Shown here: positions 34,690 through 47,423 of the stretch, one piece after another
Position numbering within the stretch: position 1 is the first letter of the stretch
How the letters are laid out: every line of letters starts with the position of its first letter
NCBI RefSeq assembly: GCF_025118155.1
Contig: NW_026251411.1
Location: forward strand, 248,001-312,000
Direction: 5' to 3'
Origin: Cokeromyces recurvatus
Taxonomy: Eukaryota; Mucoromycota; Mucoromycetes; Mucorales; Mucoraceae
Length of the DNA stretch: 64,000 nucleotides
Notes under the pieces: model-generated
What the model saw: the letters and a program-made list of their open reading frames with translations, nothing else
Told to the model about the DNA's origin: nothing
Databases searched by the model: none
Position numbers and translations under genes: made by a program

Positions 34690-37323
34690 AGAAAAGGCAT
34701 TTTCATTATTGAAGAGAAAAAGTCATTTGAGCATGTAGCAAGTAGTACATAAAAGATATTTGTATTACTCTGTTATGGAAGAGCATGTGTGTCCTTAAAT
34801 TTATAAACGTCAATCATGTAACATACATCATTATTACTACAAAAAAATAGATGCATTTATAAATGTATATATTAAAGTAAAGATGCTATTACATAGTTGT
34901 TTAATTGAATAACATGTTATTTTTTTTAAAGAAAAAAAGTCTTTATACTACTACTAACTACTACTAACTACTACAAAAAAAAAGAAACCTTATCATGATG
35001 AGGTGCTATGCAATTAAATTCAAAATTAGTAAATAAAAGGAGATGCTGTGTAACTTTTATTAAAATCCTTGCATTTGTCTGCACAGACCTTTTTTATTTT
35101 ATTTATAGTAACAATGATAATCAAATGAATTCTTACCTCCCTTTTGTATATCAAGTTTACTTCAGAAAATTTTATTAATATGAAAATATGAAACAAATAT
35201 GACAAGTTTCATTTTATAGATATAAATAAATAATTAAATGAATTTATTATTCCATTATTATTGCTAACTTGAAAAAGAGAAAAGTCTGTTGATTTTAATC
35301 AAAAAAAAAAATCCTCTTTAGTTATCGTTATTATAAATATGAATGCTTGAAAGAAAGAAAAAAGAAAAAGACGGTGAGCGAATAAAAAAGGGACAGGGAG
35401 TAAAGAAAGGTAGCATAAAGTAGAGTATAATTATAGCCTAGTTGAGATTGCTTATAAATTTATAATTATAGCCTACTTGATTGCTTATAAATTTCTAATT
35501 ATTTATTTTATTGTAACTAATATTCAGCTAAATAGAATTGCTGCCCACTTTTATATATAATAAATTGACTTTATTATTAATTATGTCAAACTTCCTTTGT
35601 TGTTGTCAAACTACTATCCAGTGTATAATTACATTCTTTTCCCCTCCCCCACTTCTCCCCGCGTATATTCCTTTCTTATTTTATTCATTTTTTAAAGGGA
35701 GAGTTTTTTTTTTTTTTCTTCTTTTTTTTTCTATTTTTTTCTTTTTTTTTTATTTTTATAAAAATGTATAACATTATACTTCTACTTTGTTATAACTTCG
35801 CGTTTAAATTAGCGATTTATTCTAGATTTTAACTTTAAACGCGATAAAAACTTGTTATCTATTCTCACGAATTTATAACGGACGGTAGTTTCTTTATATG
35901 CATGCATTCTATTTTATTGAAACAAACCCTTCTATTATAACTTATTTATGCATATGTATAATCTAAATAAAAGAAGGTATGTTTCAAGCGCTCACTTTAA
36001 GAAAGAAGGTAAAAAAAAAAAAAAAAAAAAAAAATTCCGCTAAAAAAAAATAAAGAAATTATCCTGTAGTTAAATACTCCAATAATCAACATGAATTTTA
36101 TTACTCATAAAGGAAGTAACAAGGAAAACAAAAAGAAAAAGAAAAGAGGCAAATGGGTTCATACTTTCATTTTTAATAATAATGACTACTCATCTGGCTT
36201 AATAATTTTCATAGATTTTTCCAGATATATAATGCTTCTTTAATCAAGGAGATCTTATCTTCCTGCATATAAAATGTTAGTTATTTATACAAACTACTAC
36301 TACTACTAACATAAAAATCAATCTAATATGTAACTTATCAAAACAAATATTTTTTCCCCTCTACTACATATAAAGTATTTAGTAAATAAATAAATACATA
36401 TAATTTTTTTTAAATTATTTTAAGCTCTAATATTTATTGGCTACTCTCTTTGCCTGCCCTGCAAGCATATAAAAATATCGAATGTTAATAAAATAAAATT
36501 AATTCCGTTTAAAGACAAAACTATACTTGTTTATTAGAAAATGGAACAAGAAAGCAGTAAACTATTTCCTCATAAATTATTCAGTTTATCGATTTTTTTT
36601 CTTATAATTCATACAGCAAATGAAAAAAGAGAGAATTCGTTTTTAGAAAAAAAAATACTATTGTCCATTAATTAACTTTTGATTGAACGAAGTTACTTTA
36701 GATAGCAAATTAATTTCTCAGATTTGAAGTTTCATACACAGAGAGCCACCACCCTTTTCTTTTTCTTTTCTTTTCCTTTTTTTTATTTTACAGAAAATAA
36801 AATAAAAATAATCTGTCTTCAAAACTTCGAAAAAAAAGACTTATGCTATATAAATAATAGATCGCCATTCTATTATATAGAGTTTATTGTAATCAAACAG
36901 TAGCTACTTCTATTATCCTTTTTTTTTAAAAAAAAAACTCGTTAACTTGTTAAAATCATACATTCTCTTATGTTCATAATTACTAGCAGTAACTTTCTTT
37001 TTTTGACTAATATATAATTTTTTACCATTAAAAGAAGTATAAAAAAGCAAGTGACAGATAATTTGTCTCAGATTGAATATCAAACCAGGAAAATTCATGT
37101 AAAATTCATACTGATTGGATTTTATTCTATTCACGGGGATTGTAGTTGAGTTTTTTTTTTTTTTTTCTTACTAAAAAAAAGGAATTTTACTCATTTTTTT
37201 TTCGCTGAGTTTAATTCAATGTACTAAACATAAAATGATCTCTTAAACAAAAAACACTAAATTGAATATAAACTCTTCTGGTTACTTTTTAGTATTTATA
37301 CACACCGTAGATATATTTTATAT

Positions 37324-37358
<35 letters not shown>

Positions 37359-37612
37359 TGTCTATATATATATGTAATTTTTTTTTTTCATTCTCTTTTC
37401 TTTTCTTTTTTTCTCTTTTCTTTTTTTTTTATATATCTGTTTTTTTATATTAGAATTGAATAGATTCCTCTTCACTAATTATTTGGATATATTATCTCTA
37501 TTCATTCCATATTCTATACCTTTTAAACGAAAAAAATAAAAGAACAAGAAAACAAAAATTTATATATTTATATATACACACATATATACCTTATTCTATA
37601 TATACAGAGAAA
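34690..37612. other. Long gene-free region upstream of the homeobox gene
   Basis: Nearly 3 kb without a supported gene. It contains a near-duplicate block of about 34 bp (about 35428-35502), an 11-bp perfect inverted repeat (35798-35808 and 35834-35844), many short A/T runs, a (TA)n run at 37337-37359, and a TATATA-rich zone with pyrimidine runs ending at the homeobox ATG. Extended 5' regions are common for developmental regulators, so this may be a large regulatory region; that is inference. Confidence 0.5.
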
Positions 37613-39729
37613 ATGAATCCTTCTTCTGAAACAATATTAAACCAAAATACAGAGAATCAAAATATGAATCTCGAAAATCATCACTCATATGTAAGAAAGA
37701 GAACAAGAGCTACAGCTGAACAACTTGCAGTACTTGAAGATACATTTGCAGTCAATGTGAGTCCAAATAGTAAACTTAGAAAGCAACTCGCTGAACAATT
37801 GAATATGAGTGAAAGATCAATTCAAATTTGGTTCCAAAATAGACGCGCCAAAGTGAAACACATGCAAAAGAGAGCACAGATGCAAATGCAACAAGCTGCT
37901 ATGAGAGCTCAATTATATCATTATCATCAACAACAACAACAACAACAACAACAATATAGTATGATGTCGGCTTATGGACCTCCTGCTCCTCCTCCTCCTC
38001 CTCCTATGCTTCCTTTACAACCTTCTCTTTATTCACCACATCATCCTCAACAACCTACACCTCAACAGCCCTTTTATTTCTCTCCTGCTTATCTTCGTCG
38101 AATTCCACCTTTACCTCGTGCTCAAAGTGTGGATGCAGTCGCGTATTATGGTAGTCCATCGGCCGATATCTCAGCTCGTTCCTCTTTTCCAACTACTGTA
38201 CCTGAACCCTTTATGCCTCACGAAAGTCTTACACCTTCACCTCCTCATCTGAATCAGTCCTATTCCATCTCGAATGGTGCCCCTGGTACTTGGTCTGTAC
38301 CACCACCTAACTATCATCTCTTTGACAACGCTTCTTCTCCTATTAAACTTTCAAGACAGAGTATGCCACCTTATAATCCATTATCACATACATTCATGGA
38401 TGACGTGATGACTCCATCTGAATTTACTTCTTCACATCCTAATACCGAGAATTCTAATTCAAAGCAAATCTTATCCGAAGATTTCCCTGATTTCGTACAC
38501 GGTCAAATCTCTCCTTCTCCTAGTCCTAATCACGATGATAATCCTCATTCTGCTTCTTATTTTTCTCCTACAAAGGATGATTCCCTTTCAAATTTAAATG
38601 TTAAATCAACAGAGGAGGAAGGTATGAAAGGTAGCGATGATTCATTTGATGATAAAAAAGTATCAGAAGACCCAACTGCTGCACTAACAGAAACAGATAT
38701 GTGGATCTCTTCTCCAAGTATGTATTGTATTGTATTTTATTTTATTTAATTTATTCATCTATTTATATAATACTTATATATACATGTTTATATTTATACA
38801 TATATAGATATCGAATCTCGTTCGGCTGAATCTATTGTAGATAATGTAACATCTTCATCTTCTATTCCTACTGTTGAAAATAAACCTTCTGAAGAAGAGC
38901 CTACTGTAAATCCATCCAACTTAATAATGACCACGACGACTACAGATAATTCTCCTACACTAGAAAATGAAGACATAACTCAAGAACAACACTTGAATGC
39001 GACAACACTCACCATTGGTACATGGCATCGACTTAAACTTCAATCTTCAGATTTAATTTGTCTCTATAAATTTGAACAAAGGACTTTATATGGTATATCG
39101 CAGAAGGTGGAAGTCGTTTTAAAGTAGAGGTGCCCATCTCGAATATCGTTAGTATCGAATTCACGCCATCCTCCTTGGCGGCGACTGGTGTTGGTGAGGC
39201 TATAACCTCTGATATTCATTTCTATATTACCCAACCTCCCCTCTTTTATATGGAAACTAGAAAAGAAAAGGATGAAAAAGAATGGATTCAATGCAGTGAT
39301 TTTACAGAGAACAAACAAGCTTCAAGGTATCTTCGTCATACCTTGAAGGGTCCACAATTAAAGCAAGACTTGATACAATTAATGAATAAACGGGAAGAAT
39401 TACGCAAGTTGATTCGTTTTTTGGATGAACAAACAACTACTGCAGCAACAGCAACAACAGCAGCATCCGCCTCAGCAACAACAGTGACACCACTTTTACC
39501 ATCACAACAACAACAAGCAACAATGATTGTTCCTTCTGCTGCTGCCGCTGCTACTACTACCACTACTACTAATACTATCTCTACTACAACTAATTATTAT
39601 CCTTATTATTATTATCCTTCAGGCTTAAATGTCACTACACCCATGTCACTTTCATTAAATGGTAATCCTTCTTCTATCATGGCTAATACTGAACAACCAC
39701 CAGTACCATGTGGAGGATTTTATTCTTAA
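37613..39729 (+). CDS. Homeodomain transcription factor
   Basis: DNA-binding regulator with a typical 60-residue homeodomain at about residues 29-88 (YVRKRTRATAEQLAVLEDTF through helix 3, ERSIQIWFQNRRAKVKHMQ). The WFQNRR recognition helix is intact and there is no three-residue TALE insertion. A Gln run, a Pro run (APPPPPPP) and a Ser/Pro-rich region follow. After an intron (about 38718-38808) the second exon carries a folded domain, SDLICLYKFEQRT...WYIAEGGSRFKVEVPISNIVSIEF...QPPLFYMETRK...WIQCSDFTENKQASRYLRHTLKGP, seen C-terminal to the homeodomain in other fungal proteins. The end is low-complexity (Ala/Thr/Gln). A frame change is needed near 39088. Targets unknown; relation to S. pombe Phx1-type factors is plausible. 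Confidence 0.88.
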
Positions 39730-40046
39730 ATAATTGTTATTTTTATATATGTATTCACTTTTTTTTTCTTTCTTCCTTAAAATAATAAACTGTAACTCAT
39801 TATTATTATTATTATTGTTGTTGTTATTTCTCAAATAAAATAAAAAAAAAAGCTATGTGGCTTTTTTTTATTATTGATAGATCATATTTTCTTTCTTCTA
39901 AAATAATCATAAAATCCACCTTTCCGTTGCTGTAAATGATTTTATTGACAGATAAGGTTAAAATTCATTTAGACATTGGTTTCATATTTCGTAAGTTCAA
40001 AAAGAAAAAAAAAAAAAAAAAAGACATTGAAATGGAGCTATTATTG

Positions 40047-40083
<37 letters not shown>

Positions 40084-40276
40084 CATTCACAAGAGGTTAT
40101 TATTATTGAAGAGTCTGTTTTATATAAACTACTCGATGTCAAAAAAAAAAAAAAAAAAGTCAATGAATATCTATTCATATTTGTTACTGATAAAGAAGAT
40201 CTTTTTTTTTTATTTATTTATTTAAATATGTATCTTAAAAATAAACTTTGTTGAGAAACATCCTCTTGAAATTAGA

Positions 40277-40306
40277 AGCTGCAGTAGCTGCAGCAGCTGC
40301 AGCAGC
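40277..40306. repeat. CAG/GCA trinucleotide repeat
   Basis: Imperfect GCAGCA/GCTGCA units of about 30 nt, far more GC-rich than their surroundings, adjacent to a T run. Noncoding as far as can be seen. Confidence 0.65.
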
Positions 40307-41201
40307 CCTGTCTATTTTTTTTTTTTTTTTTTTTTTTTTTTTCGTTTTATACATGTGTATGTATAATAATGCCCTATACTATTACTAATGCCGCTAATAA
40401 TAATGATAATAATAAAATTAACATTATTGTTCGTGTCTCTCTTATCCATACTATAGATAGAGATGTGCATTAGTAAGTTGGTGACTTTCTTAGTAAAATC
40501 TGCTTCTTTTAGTACAATTTGCCTTAACAAAAAAAAAAAAAAGTTCATACTTTTATCGTCTTGTTGGTCATGATTGAGCTCCCTTTTTTGTTTTTTTTTC
40601 ACTATTGATATTATAATGCTTTATAATAATAATAATAATAAAATGTTTTTTTTTCTTTCTTTACTATTTCCACTTCCTAATTATGCTTTATACACATATT
40701 TACACCTTCCATCCCTTTGTTTTTTTTTCTAACTTTTCATCAATTCGTTCTTTATTATGTTGAATTTAATCATGCTTGACATTAAACTGAAGATCTTAAT
40801 CCTAGTCTTTCTTTACAACGACAACAAAAGAAAATTATTTACATTGTTCAATAGAGATCTTTTATATATATCTATATGTATATAGATAAGTGTTGTTTGT
40901 ATTTTATTTATAGCGAAAAAGAATTCTAAATTCTGAAAAGATTATGAAAATTTCTTCTTTCCTTATGAATAATGTTTTTTTTTTGTTAAAATGAGAAGAG
41001 AATATTAATTGGTATTAAATGCTATGTATACATATATATATATATATATATATATAGCTTGTTATATATCTTTAACCATGTATGCTAAATAGTTTACACT
41101 AGTAAAGCAATTTCTTGCATACAACTTGTGAAAATAAAAAAAAAAAAAAAAAAAAAAAAAACTTCAGGTCATTTTTTTGTTCAAAAATAAAGTCACGATG
41201 T

Positions 41202-41229
41202 ACGTGTGTGTGTGTGTGTGTGTGTGTGT
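41202..41229. repeat. (TG)n dinucleotide repeat
   Basis: About thirteen TG units lie roughly 120 bp upstream of the CCR4 start. Confidence 0.8.
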
Positions 41230-41345
41230 CTCTGACAATTATCTGCTGTTATTGTACGTTGAGTAGAGTGAATACTATTTCCTGCTGATTATTAGTACCG
41301 ATATACAACTTTTTTTTTCCTTACCAACTATTATAAATACATATT

Positions 41346-41523
41346 ATGTTATTTGATAAAGAAGATGAGAATGGTTCATTAAACAATAACTATTATAATC
41401 ATACTTTACATCCAATGTATACTAATGGACCTACACCTTTTAATACCTCACCTGCATCGTCACCATCTGTTGGTAACTATGCAATGTCATTGTATGGAAC
41501 TAACAATACCACTACCCATGGTA

Positions 41524-41558
<35 letters not shown>

Positions 41559-43796
41559 TAACAATAATCGATACCCCACCCATTTACAACAACAACAGCA
41601 ACAGCAACAACAACAACAATCTTTATCTAATGACTTGACCGTTGCTATTGCTCCATCTTCGACCACAGCTACTCCTCATCTAGCTCGACAATTAAGCTAT
41701 GCTCAGATTTCTCGACAATCTTCATCACCTCACCATCATGCTCGTGCAGCAGCAGCTATGGCACGTAATACACCTGTTTCCTCTACCATTACCATTACGG
41801 ATCCTAATGATCCTAACCGACCTGTTGCTACTAGAGGAGGGGGACAACATCATCTTATAAAGGGAACAGAAGAAGAAGAAGAAGAGGTAGAACATGTTTG
41901 GACCTCACTTGACCTGGGCGGGATGGGATTGAAGAATATTTCAAGTGCACTTTATACCTATCGTTTCCTCACTTGCCTCTATCTCAACCATAATAATTTA
42001 ACCTATCTGATGCCTGAACTCTCTCAATTAACACAACTCAAGACCCTGGATGTCTCTGGCAACAACCTCACCCTCCTTCCACCTGAACTTGGACTTTTAT
42101 ATAATCTAAGGGAATTGCTCTTATTTGATAATCGGATCGTGACGTTACCTCATGAACTAGGTAACTTGTATCAATTAGAGACACTTGGATTAGAAGGCAA
42201 TCCACTTCAAGCTGACTTGAAGACGATTTTAATCAAGGATGGAACTCAAGCTTTGATTCTATCACTTCGAGAAAATGCACCTGGTAAGTGAAAAGAAAGA
42301 AAGAAAGAAAGAGAGCATATCATCTAATTATTATTATTATTACTAGTTGGTATACCTCCTCCTCATAGAGAATGGTTATTAATAGAAGGAGATACGTTAG
42401 AAGATCCAGGTTAGGGAAATCTGATGATAACACACATTCACTTACTTACTTACTTACTTACTCATGCTGTATATAATAATAGATAAATTTACTGTCTTGT
42501 GTTACAATATTCTTTGCCAGAAATATGCAACAGCTCAAGCTTATGGTTACACACCATCATGGGCATTAAATTGGAATTATCGTAAAGAATTACTCGTATC
42601 CGAAATATTGAGTTACAACGCTGATGTCATTTGTCTTCAGGTAATTAGGAGAAAGAAGAAAGAAATGATAACAATAAAAAAAAAAAAAACCTATTATTAT
42701 AATCTCTACTCTAGGAAATGGAAATGGGACAATATGAAGACTTTTTTAAGGAACATTTTAAAAGATGGGAGACTACGAGAGTGTGTTCTATCCAAAGACG
42801 AGAGCAAAGATTATGGTATCTGAAAGTGAAAGACGTGTAGTAGATGGATGTGCCACATTTTACAAGACAACAAAGTAAGTGAAGACTATAGTGTGTTTAA
42901 ACAAAAAAAAAAAAGGGAATATACGAAAAGCATCTTTTTCTTTTTTTACATGTAAATATACATTCAGGTTTCGTTTAATTGAAAAGGAATTGATTGAATA
43001 TAATCAAAAGGCACTTCAAAGACCAGACTTTAAAAAGGCACCGGATATTTATAATCGAGTCATGAATAAGGACAATATTGCTGTATTTACATTATTGGAA
43101 GATAAAGAAAGCAAAAAACGTATGATTGTAGCCAATTCACATATTCATTGGGATCCCTCAGATTCAGACGTCAAACTCGTTCAAGTAGGTATCCTTTTGG
43201 ATGAACTACAGACGTTTACACACAAATATACGACAACGACACATACATTATTACCTACTGTTATTTGCGGAGATTTTAATTCTTCTACTGAATCAGGCGT
43301 TTATGAATTCTTTAGTAAAGGATCTATTCAACAAGATCATCAAGATTTTGGAAATTATTCATATGGCAAATATACCACAGAGGGGCTCTCTCATCCCTTT
43401 CAACTCAAGAGTGCATATAGTCACATAGGTGAATTACCTTTTACAAATTATACGCCTGGATTTAAAGGCGTTTTAGATTATATTTGGTATACAACCTATA
43501 CATTAGATACTATTTCATTATTAGCTTCTATTGATCAAGATTATATCAGTAAAGTAGTTGGTTTCCCTAATCCTCACTTTCCTTCAGAGTAAGTATTGTG
43601 TGTGTGTGTGTTTATCAATTAGAATATCACTCTACTCACACCCTACTTTTATGTTTTTTTTTCTTTTAACCCCCCCTTTTATAGTCATATTCCTATTATG
43701 GTAGAATTAAAGTTTAAAACACAACAGAAAAAAGAAAGCATGAAAGCGACAACAGATTTCAGTTCAAAGATACTAAGGAACAATAGATTAAAATAA
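41346..43796 (+). CDS. CCR4: CCR4-NOT poly(A) ribonuclease subunit Ccr4
   Basis: mRNA deadenylase of the CCR4-NOT complex. N-terminus has Asn and Gln runs. A leucine-rich repeat block (about 41900-42240: [71 protein letters not shown]) binds the rest of the complex. The nuclease (EEP) domain shows [26 protein letters not shown] with the metal-binding Glu, [39 protein letters not shown] and a final D-HIPIMVEL. Introns near 42282-42347, 42412-42482, 42641-42715, 42874-42967 and 43591-43684. Frame changes are needed at about 41525, at the (AAT)n run, and near 42770. ATG 41346 opens [22 protein letters not shown] plus EEP on one chain is diagnostic for Ccr4 rather than for other EEP nucleases. 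Confidence 0.92.
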
Positions 43797-44026
43797 CATC
43801 AAATAAACTTACCAAAAAAAAAAAAGAAAAGTGTGTACAACGATTTATTTAAGTCAAAAAAAAAAAAAGACAGCTTGTGTGTGTGAGAAAAGGGCTTTAA
43901 AAAATTATCCCTGATTTCTTCTTATCGTGGGAAAGGTCTTGATCTTGTATTTGTGTGTATATAAAAATAGTCTTTTTATTATTATTATTATTTGTTTCTT
44001 TTTTTTTTTCCTTCTTTTATCTTATC

Positions 44027-45766
44027 ATGTTTAAGCTTACTCAACGTCTTGTTCGTTCTCCAACTGCTACTCATCTTATCCGTCAAGCTACTAAGCGGTA
44101 AATAGAGTCATGTATAAATATATCTATCTATCTATCTATCTATGTATATATATATATATTTATTTATTTATGATTTATACTTGAAAAATAAATACGCGAT
44201 CTATCTATTAGTAATTATGCTGCTTTAACTTTTTCTGTTCCTACTGCACATGAAGCTCCTACTTCTTTACAATCCTTTACTGAAGAAGAATTGATGCTTA
44301 AGGATACTGGTATATATATATATATTTAGATAAAGAGCGAGAGTGTGTGTATATGTATGTCTTATTGATTTATTTATTTTATAGTTGCAAGATTTGCTCG
44401 TGAAGTAGTTCAACCTAAAGTTCGTGATATGGATGAAGCTGAAGTGATGGATAAAGATATCATTCAATCTATGTTTGACAATGGTGTAAAGTATATTATA
44501 ATTTTTCTTAAAAAAAATCGAGTTAATAGATATTATATTAGTTAATGGGTCTTGAGACACCTAGTGAATATGGTGGCGCAGAATGTTCATTTACAGCTGC
44601 TATTTTAACTGTTGAAGAACTTGCTAAAATTGATCCTTCTATTAGTGCTTTATGTGATATTCATGTAAGTGTTGTTGTTGTTAAAGTTAAAAGTAATAGG
44701 GAAGGTGTAGCTGATACTGATAGTTATCATTAGAACACATTAACCAATACAGTCATTCGTAAATGGGCCTCTCCTGAACTCAAAGAAAAATACTTGACTC
44801 GTCTTGCTACTGATACTGTAGGTAGTTTCTGTATCTCTGAGGCAGGTGCTGGTTCTGATGCCTTTGCTCTTCAAACACGTGCTGAAGATAAAGGTGATCA
44901 TTATGTATTAAATGGTGGAAAGATGTGGATTAGTAACTCTGCTGAAGCTGGTATCTTTGTTATCTTTGCTAATGTGTAAATGAAAAAAAAAAAAAAAAAA
45001 AAAAGTTGGGAGTCAGACTTGATCATCTTATTCTTTCATTTCTTTCTTTAAATGATAGTGATCCTTCAAAAGGTTATAAGGGTATTACAGCTTTTATCGT
45101 TGAAAAGGAATGGGGAGTTGAGATTGCAAGAAGGAAAAGAAGGTAAGTCGTGTTTATATTAACCATATACATGATAAATAAATTCTAAAACCAGCTACTT
45201 TTCTCTCTTTCTTTCAATAGCTCGGTATTCGATCTTCTTCTACATGTGTCTTAAACTTTGATGATGTCAAGATCCCTAAAGAAAATGTCCTTGGTAAAGT
45301 TGGAGAAGGATATAAGTACGCGATTGATTCGTTAAATGAAGGAAGAATTGGTATTGCTGCACAAATGATTGGTTGTGCTCAAGGCGCCTATGATATTGCT
45401 TTACCTTATATGATGGAACGTAAACAATTTGGTCAAGCCATCGGTTCCTTCCAAGCCATGCAACATCAATTTGCTGAAGTCGCGGTTCAAATTGAAGCTG
45501 CTAAACTCTTGACTTATAATGCAGCACGTTTAAAGGAAGAAGGTAAACCGTTTGTGATGGAAGCTGCTATGGCTAAATGGCTTGCTGCTAAGGTGGCTGA
45601 AAAGGCAAGTTCTTATGCCGTTGAATGGATGGGTGGTAATGGCTTTGTACGTGAAACGGGTGTTGAAAAATTCTATCGTGATGCTAAAATTGGTTCCATT
45701 TATGAGGGCACAAATAATATTCAACTCCAAACCATTGCTAAAATTATTAGTTCAAAATATAAATAA
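44027..45766 (+). CDS. ACADSB: Short/branched-chain acyl-CoA dehydrogenase, mitochondrial
   Basis: FAD enzyme oxidising 2-methyl-branched or short acyl-CoA in isoleucine/valine catabolism. N-terminal [20 protein letters not shown] is a presequence-like basic helix. Then the [12 protein letters not shown] segment, [65 protein letters not shown] (FAD/substrate), the [14 protein letters not shown] segment, [78 protein letters not shown] and [14 protein letters not shown] with the catalytic Glu. About six introns. A small frame problem occurs at about 45130 before the last introns. Similarity to the animal ACADSB subfamily is closer than to SCAD or MCAD. The stop lies 59 bp from the stop of the convergent NIF3 gene. 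Confidence 0.92.
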
Positions 45767-45825
45767 ATAATAAAAATAATAGAAATAAATAAAAAAAATA
45801 AAAAAAAGGGGATTTATTTATTTAT

Positions 45826-46002
45826 TTATTTAAATAATCTCAAGAGGATTTTATCTGTTTTAGAAACAATCACTTCTATTGATTCACCTTCTGTTGTCTT
45901 TTCATTCTTTAATTGTTCTTCTAAAGCAGGTTTTAATACAGCTGACAGATAGCCACGTTCAGTATTTGAATGTTCACCTAAAATAATCATTCAGTTTGTT
46001 TC

Positions 46003-46040
<38 letters not shown>

Positions 46041-47058
46041 CTGTATAAAATAACTATTCTTCTTACATAAAATAACACTTGTATTTTGTGCTAAAGCAGC
46101 TAATACATCATGATGTCCCATTTCACCTGTAAAATAAAGATCAGCTTTAACTGGTCCAAGAACAGAAGAACCTGAGCCGGCACAAATAGCTACTGTCTTG
46201 ATTAATCTTTCCTTTTCAAGTGTGGCTAAACGTACTATAAATATAGGGAAATATGAATATAATACAGCTTTTATTCTATGACACACATATTATATACTTT
46301 ACAGTAGGGTAAACCAATTAATTTTTTGACGCGCTCTACTATAGTCATTAATTGTGTGGGTTCATCAAAAGTAAATAAACGACCTGAACCTGAATCTTCT
46401 TGACCTTCAGGGGGGTCTAGAGCGGGTGTGATGGGTTTACAGTGACCTTTACCAAGACCACTTGCTAACCAATCATTGACTAAATAATATGTAAATCACA
46501 TGTCTCTCTCTCTCTTATACTATTCAATAGACTAACTTCTATACCTCCATTAACACAATTGTCACATGCTGTATGAGGAGAATAAATTCCAACACCACGT
46601 GCAATAGCTTTCAAGACAATATCTTGTTTAACATCGTCTAAAGTTAATCGTTTCATAGCCCTAAAAATAGGTGGATGATAGGACACGATGGTACCAATCT
46701 AACATACAGGAGGTATTAGATGAGTATTTACATTATATAATATTAATGTATATTTTATAATAATAATAATAAAAAAAAAAAAAACCTTGGGATCAGCAAG
46801 TGCTTTCTTCCAAAACTTGAGGAGTTAAATCAATGGTTAATAAAACTTAATTTTGCTTGGTGAAGGAAAAGGAGGCTCTAGATTTATATACATGTATATA
46901 TAAAAGAAATTATAGATTTGAATCGATCAATTTTTTTTTTTTTTTTTTTTTTTTGGTGAATTTACCAACCAAGACACCAACATTATCCAAGAAGTTTCTG
47001 CAAGCTCCAAAGGAGCAATAGTTCTCATACAGCGTGTAACTTTTGATAAAAGTGACAT
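45826..47058 (-). CDS. NIF3: NIF3-family metal-binding protein
   Basis: Member of the NIF3/YbgI family: conserved dinuclear-metal proteins whose biochemical role is unsettled. Starts at ATG 47058 (MSLLSKVTRCMRTIAPLELAE), then the conserved TSWDNVGVLVG-type segment across an intron, LLTIDLTPQVLEEALADPK, IVSYHPPIFRAMKRLT (SYHPP metal motif), AIARGVGIYSPHTACDNC (SPHTA motif), LIGLPY, KTVAICAGSGSSVLGPVKADLYFTGEMGHHDVLAA (GEMGHHD metal motif) and a C-terminal GEHSNTERGYL. Every metal-site motif is present. About five introns; one is preceded by a 33-nt A run (about 46004-46036). Frame changes near 46812 and 46850. It shares a 365-bp upstream region with the NmrA-like gene. Confidence 0.9.
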
Positions 47059-47423
47059 ATAAACAGGTTTACTGGTTAAAAAAAAAGAAAGAAAGAGAAA
47101 GGTAGAGAGAGAGAGTGTGTGTGTGTGTGAAAAAAAAAAAAAAAAATTCAAATATAAAAATGCTGAAATTGAATTTTCTCTAATAAAGCATAATAGCATC
47201 GAACCTGTTTATTAGTTTCTATGGTGAATCATAGAACAAGATATTTCCAAGATATGTGATTTATTTAGGATAAAAAGGAGGTAATAATCAAATATAGTAC
47301 TTGATTATTCATCCATTATAGACCGTCTATATATAAAGAGAACGTTGAGTCAAGAAAATATATATTCATATACACATATTCTTTTTATATATATATATAT
47401 ATATATCCGTTTTAACAAATAAA

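Larger units (their letters stand above)
39730..41345. other. Intergenic region between the homeobox gene and CCR4
   Basis: About 1.6 kb with A runs (about 40000-40023, 40050-40075, 40140-40157, 41135-41161), a (TA)n run (about 41033-41056), a (TG)n run (about 41202-41229) and a CAG-type trinucleotide block (about 40277-40306). The short minus-strand frame here is poly-Lys from a T run and is not a gene. Confidence 0.55.

Noticed and set aside
40312..40602. Minus-strand frame of 96 codons ending in a long poly-Lys run
   Set aside because: It is translated from a T run and AT-rich repeats; no protein-like composition and no splice or promoter support.
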